Assembly: GCA_937899395.1 (NCBI GenBank)
Contig: CALBPU010000153.1
Location: 1 to 11,713, forward strand
Length of the DNA: 11,713 nt
From: an uncultured Fretibacterium sp.
GTDB lineage: Bacteria; Synergistota; Synergistia; Synergistales; Aminobacteriaceae
Direction of reading: 5' to 3'
The notes below the pieces were generated by a model. It had not been told where the DNA came from. It saw only the letters and a program-made list of their open reading frames with translations, and did not search any database. Numbering within the stretch: the stretch's first letter is position 1; each line of letters opens with the position of its first letter. Shown piece after piece: positions 5,778-11,713 of the stretch. The position numbers and the translations under genes were made by a program.

Positions 5778-7697
5778 TTGCATTTCAAAGAGAGTATGAA
5801 ATTTTTTGAACGCTTCACTAAATCACCTCGAAGAATAGGCAGCGTTACTCCCAGCTCAAAATTTTTAACGAAGGCGATGCTGGATAAAGTAGATTGGCAA
5901 AACGCAAATTTTATTGCAGAGCTTGGAGCAGGTACAGGGGTTTTTACGAGAGAGATAATTAAACGTGCTAAACCTGACGCAAAAATTTTAGTGTTTGAAA
6001 TTGACCCGGCTCTTCAAAAAATGATCCGTGATGAATATCCTGATCATAAAGGACTAAGCATTCACAGCGACGCTCAGGAACTCAGAAAATATATGAATGA
6101 TAACGACATCGAAAAACTTGATTTCATAATTTCAAGTCTGCCTTTCACTGTATTGCCTCCTAAAGTTACAATCAGGATACTTGACAGCGTTGTTGATGTC
6201 TTAAAACCTGAAGGAAGTTTCATAGCTTATCAATACTCTTCATTAATGAAACATGTTTTGCAAAAAAAATTTTCGGACATTAAAACAAGTTTTGTCCCTC
6301 TTAATATTCCTCCTGCTTTTGTTTATGAGTGTCAGAATAAAATTAAACGAGTTCATTTAATGGGTGTTGGAGGTGCCGGAATGAGTGCATTGGCGAAACT
6401 CTTAAAAGCTCACGGTCTCGAAGTAACAGGCTGCGACTTAAAAGAACCTCATTATGATCTCGATAACATACCTTGTTCAATCGGACATTCAAGAAAACAT
6501 ATCGAAAATTTCAAACCCAAAGCCTTAATTTTAAGCAGTGCCGTAAGTCATGATAACCTTGAAGTAGTTTCAGCAAAAAATAAGGGCATTAAAATTTTTT
6601 CACGTGCCGAAGCTCTAAGCTCATTGTTCAATAAATATTACGGTATCGGAATTGCCGGTGCTCACGGAAAAACTACAACTTCATCAATGACGGGATTAAT
6701 ATTTTTGCATTCCGGATTAAATCCTACGATTTATGTTGGAGCTAACGTTCCTGATATTGGAAGCAATGCTGTGTCAGGTAACGGAAAATATTTTATAGCT
6801 GAACTTGATGAAAGCGACGGGACATTTGAATTATTTCACCCTTCAATAGCAATTATTACGAATGCCGATTGGGATCACGTTGATCATTATAAAACACGTG
6901 ATGAAGTTATTCAGGCTTTCACAAGATTTTCGGACGGAAGAAAAGACAACGGCATTTTAATTTTATGCGGTGAAGATGAAGGAGCCTCGAAAGTTTTTGA
7001 CCTCTGCAAAAAATCTAAAGGCGAAATTATTCGTTACGGCTGGGGAAAAAATTTCGATTGGGGAGCTTATGACGTTGTTAAAAATCACGGCGGCGGAATT
7101 TCATGTAAAGTTTCTCATAACGGCCATGAACTCGGAGTGCTTGAACTTTCAGTTTCAGGTGAACATAATATCCTGAACGCTCTTGCGGCAATTTCATCGG
7201 CTTATCTTTGCGGAATTGATTTTGAGACTTCAGCAAAAATTCTACAAAATTTTCACGGCTCTGAAAGACGAATGCAAATTAAAGGTGAAACATCGAATAA
7301 TATTTTAGTAATGGACGATTACGCTCATCACCCTTCCGAAATAAAAGCAACGTTAAACACCGTTAAAGGAATTTATCCCGAACGAAGAATTGTTGTTGTA
7401 TATCAGCCTCACAGATTTTCACGAACTGCAATGTTTGCTCCCGAAATTGCTAAGGCTTTGAGCATTGCCGATGAAATATTTTTGATGCCCGTATTTTCAG
7501 CAGGTGAAAAAGAACTCTCTCACAGTTCATCAGACGAAATAATTAAAAACTCTACGAAAAAAATCACTCCCGTAAATTTTGAAAACGCCCTCGAATTTAT
7601 TCAAACGTCATTAAAACCTCAAGATTTATTGTTGACAATGGGAGCAGGAGATGTTTATACAATCGGTGAGAATATTTTGGCAGAAAATAAGGTATAA
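5778..7697 (+). CDS. murC: Fusion: phospholipid N-methyltransferase-like SAM domain plus UDP-N-acetylmuramate--L-alanine ligase (MurC)
   Basis: Two complete enzymes in one 639-residue chain. Residues about 8-185 form a SAM-dependent methyltransferase of COG3963 type: SPRRIGSVTPSSKFL (16-30), motif I AELGAGTGVF (47-56), acidic FEIDP (73-77), motif IV DFIISSLPF (115-123) and the family's closing NIPPAFVYEC (176-185). MurC starts almost at once: HLMGVGGAGMSALA (193-206), P-loop GAHGKTTT (294-301), ELDESDGTF (342-350), NADWDHVDHY (362-371), GEHNILNALAA (461-471), DDYAHHPSE (513-521), YQPHRFSRT (542-550) and MGAGD (621-625). MurC joins L-alanine to UDP-MurNAc with ATP in the cytosol. There is no stop, linker or good internal start at the junction. 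Start: TTG 5778 has GGAAGGG 9 nt upstream. ATG 5796 is the alternative but has only AGAG almost touching it. First gene of the plus-strand dcw run. The methyl acceptor is unknown. Confidence 0.9.
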   Translation: MHFKESMKFFERFTKSPRRIGSVTPSSKFLTKAMLDKVDWQNANFIAELGAGTGVFTREIIKRAKPDAKILVFEIDPALQKMIRDEYPDHKGLSIHSDAQELRKYMNDNDIEKLDFIISSLPFTVLPPKVTIRILDSVVDVLKPEGSFIAYQYSSLMKHVLQKKFSDIKTSFVPLNIPPAFVYECQNKIKRVHLMGVGGAGMSALAKLLKAHGLEVTGCDLKEPHYDLDNIPCSIGHSRKHIENFKPKALILSSAVSHDNLEVVSAKNKGIKIFSRAEALSSLFNKYYGIGIAGAHGKTTTSSMTGLIFLHSGLNPTIYVGANVPDIGSNAVSGNGKYFIAELDESDGTFELFHPSIAIITNADWDHVDHYKTRDEVIQAFTRFSDGRKDNGILILCGEDEGASKVFDLCKKSKGEIIRYGWGKNFDWGAYDVVKNHGGGISCKVSHNGHELGVLELSVSGEHNILNALAAISSAYLCGIDFETSAKILQNFHGSERRMQIKGETSNNILVMDDYAHHPSEIKATLNTVKGIYPERRIVVVYQPHRFSRTAMFAPEIAKALSIADEIFLMPVFSAGEKELSHSSSDEIIKNSTKKITPVNFENALEFIQTSLKPQDLLLTMGAGDVYTIGENILAENKV

Positions 7698-7722
7698 TTA
7701 CTAAAAATTTTGTAAGGATTTT

Positions 7723-7746
7723 ATGAATGACGTGATGTTATGTTAG
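7723..7746 (+). promoter_or_regulatory. Seven-codon leader ORF overlapping the murB start
   Basis: TAAGGA (7713-7718) precedes ATG 7723 by 4 nt and opens a mini-cistron coding MNDVMLC that stops at TAG 7744-7746, just past the murB ATG at 7740. murB itself has no ordinary ribosome site at the usual distance, so ribosomes loaded on the mini-ORF could reinitiate at murB. The coupling is inference; the sequence arrangement is what is seen. A TATAAT at 7693-7698 just upstream could be a -10 element but lacks a recognisable -35. Confidence 0.45.
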
Positions 7747-8648
7747 CAAATAAATTACATTCCGCTCTGCCGGATATGATTATCGAAGAAAAAAAATCAT
7801 TGTCTCCTTTATGTACGTTGAGAGTAGGAGGGGAGGCTGAAATTTTTGTTGCTCCTGATTCATTTGAGGACATGAAAAATTTATTTGCCTTCGCATTAGA
7901 GGAGGGTTGCCCTGTTTACGTTATGGGAGGAGGAAGCAATGTTATTTTCCCTGACGGACTTGTAAAGGGAATCGTAATTTCCACTTTGAACCTGAAATCT
8001 TTTGCATGGCGTACGGATATTACTGCGGATATTGACGCAGGGGTAATGCTTCCTTCAATAATGAAAGAACTTCGTGAAAAAAAACTTGGCGGTATGGAAT
8101 TTGCAATAGGAATACCCGGAACTCTCGGAGGTGCTTTAGCAGGTAACGCAGGTGCAGGAGGACGGGGAGTTTGTGAACTTGCAGATGATGTTATTTGCGT
8201 CGAGGATAACGGAGAAATAAAAACATGGCATAATAACGAATTAAATTATTCATACAGAAAATCTTCACTCACTGATAAAAAAAGAATAATTCTTTCAGCA
8301 CGTATGACCTTCAGAAATTCAAATTCTAAAGACAGAGAAGTTCTTGAAAGTTTCTTGTTAAGAAGGGGAACTCAACCTCATGCCTTTGGGAACGCAGGTT
8401 GCACATTCAAAAATCCGGGAGAAAAATCAGCCGGAAAATTATTAGATGAATGCGGTTGTAAAAATCTTTCAGTAGGAGATGCAATAGTTTCGGAACAACA
8501 CGCTAATTTTATATTAAATCGAGGAAAAGCAACAAGCTCTGACATAATGGAGCTGATAAAAATTTGCGCTCACAAGGTCTACGAAAACACTGGAATAAAA
8601 CTTGAGCCTGAAATAAAAATTTTTGATCCGTTTTTTAATGTACAGTGA
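7740..8648 (+). CDS. murB: UDP-N-acetylenolpyruvoylglucosamine reductase
   Basis: FAD enzyme that reduces UDP-GlcNAc-enolpyruvate to UDP-MurNAc with NADPH, the step just before MurC. Its 302 residues are typical of the shorter type II form. FAD-binding signatures: TLRVGGEAEIFVAP (26-39), VMGGGSNVIF (61-70), and GGMEFAIGIPGTLGGALAGNAGAGG (117-141). Arg173 in YSYRKSS is the substrate-binding arginine. The proton donor position in AFGNAGCTFKNPG (215-227) is Cys221 rather than the serine of E. coli MurB, a variant seen in many type II enzymes. The catalytic glutamate is probably Glu291 in LEPEIKIF. Start at ATG 7740: the frame is closed by a stop at 7728-7730, so no earlier start exists. It follows the MurC fusion by 42 nt and overlaps a short leader ORF. 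It lies 6 nt before the ftsQ-like gene. Confidence 0.95.
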   Translation: MLANKLHSALPDMIIEEKKSLSPLCTLRVGGEAEIFVAPDSFEDMKNLFAFALEEGCPVYVMGGGSNVIFPDGLVKGIVISTLNLKSFAWRTDITADIDAGVMLPSIMKELREKKLGGMEFAIGIPGTLGGALAGNAGAGGRGVCELADDVICVEDNGEIKTWHNNELNYSYRKSSLTDKKRIILSARMTFRNSNSKDREVLESFLLRRGTQPHAFGNAGCTFKNPGEKSAGKLLDECGCKNLSVGDAIVSEQHANFILNRGKATSSDIMELIKICAHKVYENTGIKLEPEIKIFDPFFNVQ

Positions 8649-8654
8649 TTTGTT

Positions 8655-9428
8655 GTGCGAGCTCGAAAATTCAGATTAAGATTATATTTGATGGCTATGA
8701 TTGCAGGCTGTATTGTTTACATGACAGAGTATGAATCATGGTTTGCCCTCAAAGGTTACAAAGTTGAGGCTCAATCGCAAATATTAGAGCGAAGGTTATG
8801 GGAAATTTTTCCTCAAAGATGTTTAACATTTTGGCCTTATCTCATAAAAGACTCGAAAGGCATAAAGGAATTTTTGGAACGTGATATGCCTGTAATCGTT
8901 GAAACTCATATGAACTCGTTCGGAAGGTTTACAACAAATATTCAATGGCTTTCGGCATGGGTGAAAGTTGATTGGCGAGGTAAAATTTGGTGCATATCAC
9001 GCGACGGCAGAATGTGGCTCTTTGAAAACGGACAACCAAGCGATGAAGGAATACATAAATTAATCTGGAAGATTCCCGAACAGGGTAACGTCGGTGATGA
9101 GGTTACTATACAGGCACCGTTAAGCGGGGTTTTTAAGTCGCCTTTATATACTGACACAATAGCGTCGTTTATTGATGAATTTCAAAGTTTCAAATGGTTT
9201 GAAGCTGCTAATGAAATTGCTTGGGAACGTCGTGCCGGAATGGATTTATTTATAGTAAGGATAACGGAAGGTACGCAGAAATTTGAATTATTTTTACAGC
9301 CCGGAAAATATCGAGGTCAAGATATAGGAACAGCGGTTGAGAAATTATTGTCCAGGCTGATACAAGAAGGCGGAAATCACACTATTGATGCTACGTATGA
9401 AGGAAAAATTATGTTGCGTGGTTTATGA
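8655..9428 (+). CDS. ftsQ: FtsQ/DivIB-like bitopic cell-division protein
   Basis: 257 residues, recognised mainly by position between murB and ftsA and by topology. A basic cytoplasmic tail (RARKFRLRLR-like, residues 2-9) is followed by one membrane segment (about 10-23) and a periplasmic region. Residues about 33-100 (GYKVEAQSQILERRLWEIFP...) have the size and place of a POTRA domain, and KVDWRGKIWCISRDGRMWLFEN (104-125) resembles the FtsQ beta-domain pattern in which a hydrophobic strand follows a 'DxxG' turn. FtsQ proteins diverge strongly, so the family call rests partly on context. Known role: recruits FtsL/FtsB and links the FtsZ ring to periplasmic septal synthesis. It starts with GTG 6 nt after the murB stop and has no clear ribosome site, suggesting coupling to murB. 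Confidence 0.65.
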   Translation: MRARKFRLRLYLMAMIAGCIVYMTEYESWFALKGYKVEAQSQILERRLWEIFPQRCLTFWPYLIKDSKGIKEFLERDMPVIVETHMNSFGRFTTNIQWLSAWVKVDWRGKIWCISRDGRMWLFENGQPSDEGIHKLIWKIPEQGNVGDEVTIQAPLSGVFKSPLYTDTIASFIDEFQSFKWFEAANEIAWERRAGMDLFIVRITEGTQKFELFLQPGKYRGQDIGTAVEKLLSRLIQEGGNHTIDATYEGKIMLRGL

Positions 9429-9443
9429 TTTATAATTTATAAT
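9414..9443 (+). promoter_or_regulatory. Candidate promoter upstream of ftsA
   Basis: TTGCGT (9414-9419), an 18-bp spacer and a perfect TATAAT (9438-9443). The -10 is the second copy of a tandem TATAATT repeat (9431-9437 and 9438-9444). The -35 match is poor (3 of 6). Transcription from about 9450 would give ftsA and ftsZ their own supply, with a leader of roughly 70 nt. Confidence 0.4.
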
Positions 9444-9519
9444 TGAAATAAAATTAATTTGGAAAATTTGTTCGTTGGAATGCGAATAAAATAGATATAA
9501 GGAAGGGAACGTAAAAAAA

Positions 9520-10914
9520 ATGCCGGGAAAATCTGAAGAGTTGCTTGTAGGTCTTAGTATAGGGACAACAGAGACTAAAATTATAATAGCAGGGAAAAAT
9601 AATCGTTATCCCGATTCTATTCATGTAGTGGGCTTCGGTCATGCTGTTTCTCGCGGAATAGCTAAAGGCGTTATTACAAACCCTGAACAGGCAACCCAGT
9701 CAATTAAGGACGCTTTCAGAGATGCTCAGACTATGACCGGCATACCGGCTGAACGGTTAAGTAATGTTGTTGTTGCTTTTAATGCAATGGACATTGAGAG
9801 CAGATCTTCTCACGGAATGGTTACGCTTGGAGACGATGATACACGGCCTGTTACAACTGAAGATATTAATAGAGTAATAGAACGTGCCCGTCGTGATCTT
9901 CCCAAAAAAATGAGCATGTACCCTCTTCATACAATCCCTACCAGTTATTCTCTTGACGGAAGACCTGTTGAAAATCCCTTGAACATGACAGGCAACAGAC
10001 TTGAAGTTTGGCTTCAAACTGTTTCAGTTCCTATGACCCATATACAGGACGTTATTAACTGTGTCAGAAGTGCTGAACTTAACATCAGCGGAGCCGGTTC
10101 GCTTTTGCTCAAACCTATAGTTTCATCATTAGGTGCTTTATATGAAGAGGAAAAGCAGGCAGGCTGTATTTCAATCTGTATCGGAGGAGGTACAACGGGA
10201 ATAGTTTTGTATCGTGGCGGAAGGGCCTTCAAAGTTATAAGCATTCCTATTGGAGGAGATCATATTCGCAACGATATAGCTACGGTTTTGCATATACCTT
10301 TGGGAGAAGCTGAACGATTAAAGAAGAGAATTTTTACTACAGACCCTGATGATATTCGCAGTGAAGGATTTGATTTTGACCTTGCTGCACAAGCTATCTT
10401 TGCACGTGTTACAGAACTTTTCGACGAATATATTTCGGACGCTCTCATCGAATGCACGCCGCAGCATTTTCCGAACGGGATAATTTTTTCAGGCGGTGTA
10501 TCTGAAACTCCGGGACTTGATCAAGTTCTTCAAGACGTTTTGCAAATGCCTGTCAGAAAAGTTCGTGAACCGATTTATCAAATGCCTATGGGACTTGATA
10601 ACGCTTCGTATGTAAGTCTTGCAGGAATTTTGAAATATTGTGTCTTAACCAAAAAAGACCCTTATCTTTTTATTGAATCGGATCAATTTTTGCCGGGCTT
10701 GTCAACATACTCCGATAAACGTCCTGAAAGAAAATCAGGCAGACCTCAAGATGATCAATATGAGGAAAGAGATGTTTATGAAGATGATGAACAGGAATAT
10801 TATGGCAATGAAGAAGATGACGATGAATATTACGGTGAAGATGAGAATTCAGAACGTAAAAATTTCGGCGAATTTATGAAACAGCTCTCTGATAAATTCA
10901 AGAAATTATTCTAG
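9520..10914 (+). CDS. ftsA: Cell division protein FtsA (actin-like FtsZ membrane anchor)
   Basis: Actin-fold ATPase that polymerises on the inner membrane face and tethers FtsZ. Phosphate-1 loop GLSIGTTETK (11-20), phosphate-2 SICIGGGTTGIVL (218-230) and adenosine motif SGGVSETPGL (324-333) are present. The SHS2/1C region lies at about 87-170. The body ends near residue 395. A low-complexity acidic, Tyr-rich linker follows (about 411-447, roughly half Asp/Glu with six Tyr), and then the amphipathic membrane-targeting helix NFGEFMKQLSDKFKKLF (448-464) at the extreme C-terminus. At 464 residues it is longer than the usual roughly 420, mostly because of the linker. The start ATG has AAGGAAGGG 12 nt upstream. 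The start region is identical over 17 nt with that of the AIR-synthase-like gene. ftsZ follows after 68 nt. Confidence 0.97.
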   Translation: MPGKSEELLVGLSIGTTETKIIIAGKNNRYPDSIHVVGFGHAVSRGIAKGVITNPEQATQSIKDAFRDAQTMTGIPAERLSNVVVAFNAMDIESRSSHGMVTLGDDDTRPVTTEDINRVIERARRDLPKKMSMYPLHTIPTSYSLDGRPVENPLNMTGNRLEVWLQTVSVPMTHIQDVINCVRSAELNISGAGSLLLKPIVSSLGALYEEEKQAGCISICIGGGTTGIVLYRGGRAFKVISIPIGGDHIRNDIATVLHIPLGEAERLKKRIFTTDPDDIRSEGFDFDLAAQAIFARVTELFDEYISDALIECTPQHFPNGIIFSGGVSETPGLDQVLQDVLQMPVRKVREPIYQMPMGLDNASYVSLAGILKYCVLTKKDPYLFIESDQFLPGLSTYSDKRPERKSGRPQDDQYEERDVYEDDEQEYYGNEEDDDEYYGEDENSERKNFGEFMKQLSDKFKKLF

Positions 10915-10919
10915 ACTTC

Positions 10920-10948
10920 TTGTAAAGCATGTAAAAATAAAATAAAAT
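10920..10948 (+). promoter_or_regulatory. Candidate promoter for ftsZ
   Basis: TTGTAA (10920-10925, 4 of 6), a 17-bp spacer and TAAAAT (10943-10948, 5 of 6) in the 68-nt ftsA-ftsZ gap. It would start transcription about 27 nt before the ftsZ ATG, just ahead of the strong GAGGAGG ribosome site (10963-10969). A dedicated ftsZ promoter in this gap is common in dcw clusters. Confidence 0.4.
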
Positions 10949-10982
10949 TGCAATTTAATACAGAGGAGGAAATGAAAGTTAT

Positions 10983-11713
10983 ATGAATCAGGAACAGTTA
11001 TTCAAACTCGCAAATAATAACAGTAACATTCGTCAAAATGAAAAAATAGTCGTATTCGGTGTTGGTGGCGGCGGCGGAAACGCTTTGAACCATATAATAG
11101 AGTCAAATGTTCAAGGCGTAGACTTTGTAGCAGCTAATACTGATGCAAGGGCTTTAGACAAAAATTTAGCTCCCAACAAAATAATACTCGGTGAAAATCT
11201 CACTCGCGGACTTGGTGCAGGTGCTAATCCTCAAGTCGGAACTAATGCAGCAAAAGAAAGCCTAGAAAAAATCAAAGAATATATCACCGGAATAGACATG
11301 CTTTTTGTTACTGCCGGAATGGGCGGCGGCACTGGCACTGGAGCTGCTCCCGTCATAGCCGAAACTGCGAGAGACATGGGCGTTCTTGTCGTTGGGGTCG
11401 TAACGAAGCCTTTTGCTTTTGAAATGGGCAAAAGAATGCGCACAGCTGAAGAAGGCATAGAGCATTTGCGGAAAAATGTTGACGCGCTACTCATCGTTGA
11501 GAATGACAAGCTGTTACAGATGGATAACGGCATGAAGATGAAAATTGTTGACGCGTACAAAAAAGTTGATGAAGTATTGCGTCAGGCCGTGCAGGGAGTA
11601 ACAGACCTCATCACAAAATCCGGCTTTGTCAATCTTGATTTCGCGGACATCAAAGCGATTCTCACAGGTGCAGGGACGGCGATAATGGGCATGGGCGAAG
11701 GCGAAGGTGAAGA
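10983..11713 (+). CDS. ftsZ: Cell division protein FtsZ, 3' end cut by window edge
   Basis: Tubulin-like GTPase that forms the cytokinetic Z ring. The first 243 residues are present, with the frame open to the window end. Translated from the sequence: IVVFGVGGGGGNALNHII (22-39) is the first nucleotide loop, AANTDARAL (50-58) follows, GMGGGTGTGAAP (112-123) is the tubulin signature, TKPFAFE (141-147) comes next, and the synergy (T7) loop NLDFADIKAIL (217-227) carries the catalytic aspartates Asp219 and Asp222. Only the C-terminal domain and tail are missing. Start at ATG 10983: GAGGAGG ends 13 nt upstream, a long but usable spacing. An earlier ATG at 10972 is out of frame and ends at TGA 10984-10986, overlapping this start as ATGA. 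Codon choice becomes visibly more GC-rich from about 11280 onward. Confidence 0.97.
   Translation, partial: MNQEQLFKLANNNSNIRQNEKIVVFGVGGGGGNALNHIIESNVQGVDFVAANTDARALDKNLAPNKIILGENLTRGLGAGANPQVGTNAAKESLEKIKEYITGIDMLFVTAGMGGGTGTGAAPVIAETARDMGVLVVGVVTKPFAFEMGKRMRTAEEGIEHLRKNVDALLIVENDKLLQMDNGMKMKIVDAYKKVDEVLRQAVQGVTDLITKSGFVNLDFADIKAILTGAGTAIMGMGEGEGE

Noticed and set aside
5682..5783. 34-residue N-terminal extension of the sirtuin
   Set aside because: A clear AAGGAG site precedes the ATG at 5681. The extension would run over the start of the divergent methyltransferase-murC gene and has AT-rich, non-family sequence.
6320..6350. A hidden frameshift separating the methyltransferase from MurC
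   Set aside because: The frame is continuous, both domains are complete, and neighbouring frames contain stops without a plausible MurC start. An error cannot be excluded without reads, so it is kept as a test rather than a call.
7677..7698. TTGGCA plus TATAAT as a full murB promoter
   Set aside because: The -10 is perfect but the spacing between the two boxes is only 10 bp, and no acceptable -35 exists at 16-18 bp.
11231..11560. Minus-strand open frames inside ftsZ
   Set aside because: They are antisense shadows of the conserved FtsZ GTPase domain with low-complexity Ser/Ala/Pro translations.
1..11713. CRISPR array, prophage genes or a known defence system
   Set aside because: No regularly spaced repeats, no phage structural or integrase genes, and no defence effector motifs were seen on either strand.

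Overview
This is an AT-rich window (clearly below 50% GC). It carries the 3' half of a bacterial division and cell-wall (dcw) cluster, murC-murB-ftsQ-like-ftsA-ftsZ, next to a mixed block of metabolic and protease genes. The gene mix suggests an anaerobic diderm, most likely a low-GC gut or rumen member of the Synergistota: a papain-type secreted peptidase with a C-terminal lectin-like region, a COG3963-type methyltransferase and an acetyl-CoA-type MetA. This placement rests on recalled family distribution, not on a search, and is moderate at best.

Layout. Positions 1-79 hold a minus-strand tRNA-Leu(UAG) whose 3' end is cut by the window edge. Next is a minus-strand secreted cysteine peptidase (99-1406). 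It shares a short divergent promoter region with a plus-strand AIR-synthase/HypE-like gene (1465-2412). Positions 2410-2611 hold a roughly 200-bp structured element that looks like the end region of an IS200/IS605-type tnpB transposon, with no transposase or tnpB. A three-gene minus-strand operon follows: a sirtuin (5681-4956), an unrecognised 468-residue protein (4974-3568) and metA (3561-2632). From 5778 to the right edge all genes are on the plus strand: a methyltransferase-MurC fusion, murB, an ftsQ/divIB-like gene, ftsA, and ftsZ cut by the window end.

How the genes work together. MurC and MurB make cytoplasmic peptidoglycan precursor. The FtsQ-like membrane protein, FtsA and FtsZ belong to the divisome: FtsZ forms the ring, FtsA tethers it to the membrane by a C-terminal amphipathic helix, and FtsQ links it to the periplasmic machinery. 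The usual genes upstream of murC (murG, ftsW, murD and others) are absent. Instead, a complete phospholipid-N-methyltransferase-like domain is joined in frame to the MurC N-terminus.

Most notable observations: the methyltransferase-MurC fusion; the transposase-less IS605-like element, whose end appears to supply the stop codon of the upstream gene; an over-represented, strand-biased octamer TTTTCACG that ignores gene orientation; a 17-nt identical translation-start region shared by two unrelated genes; and short leader ORFs overlapping the murB and ftsZ starts.
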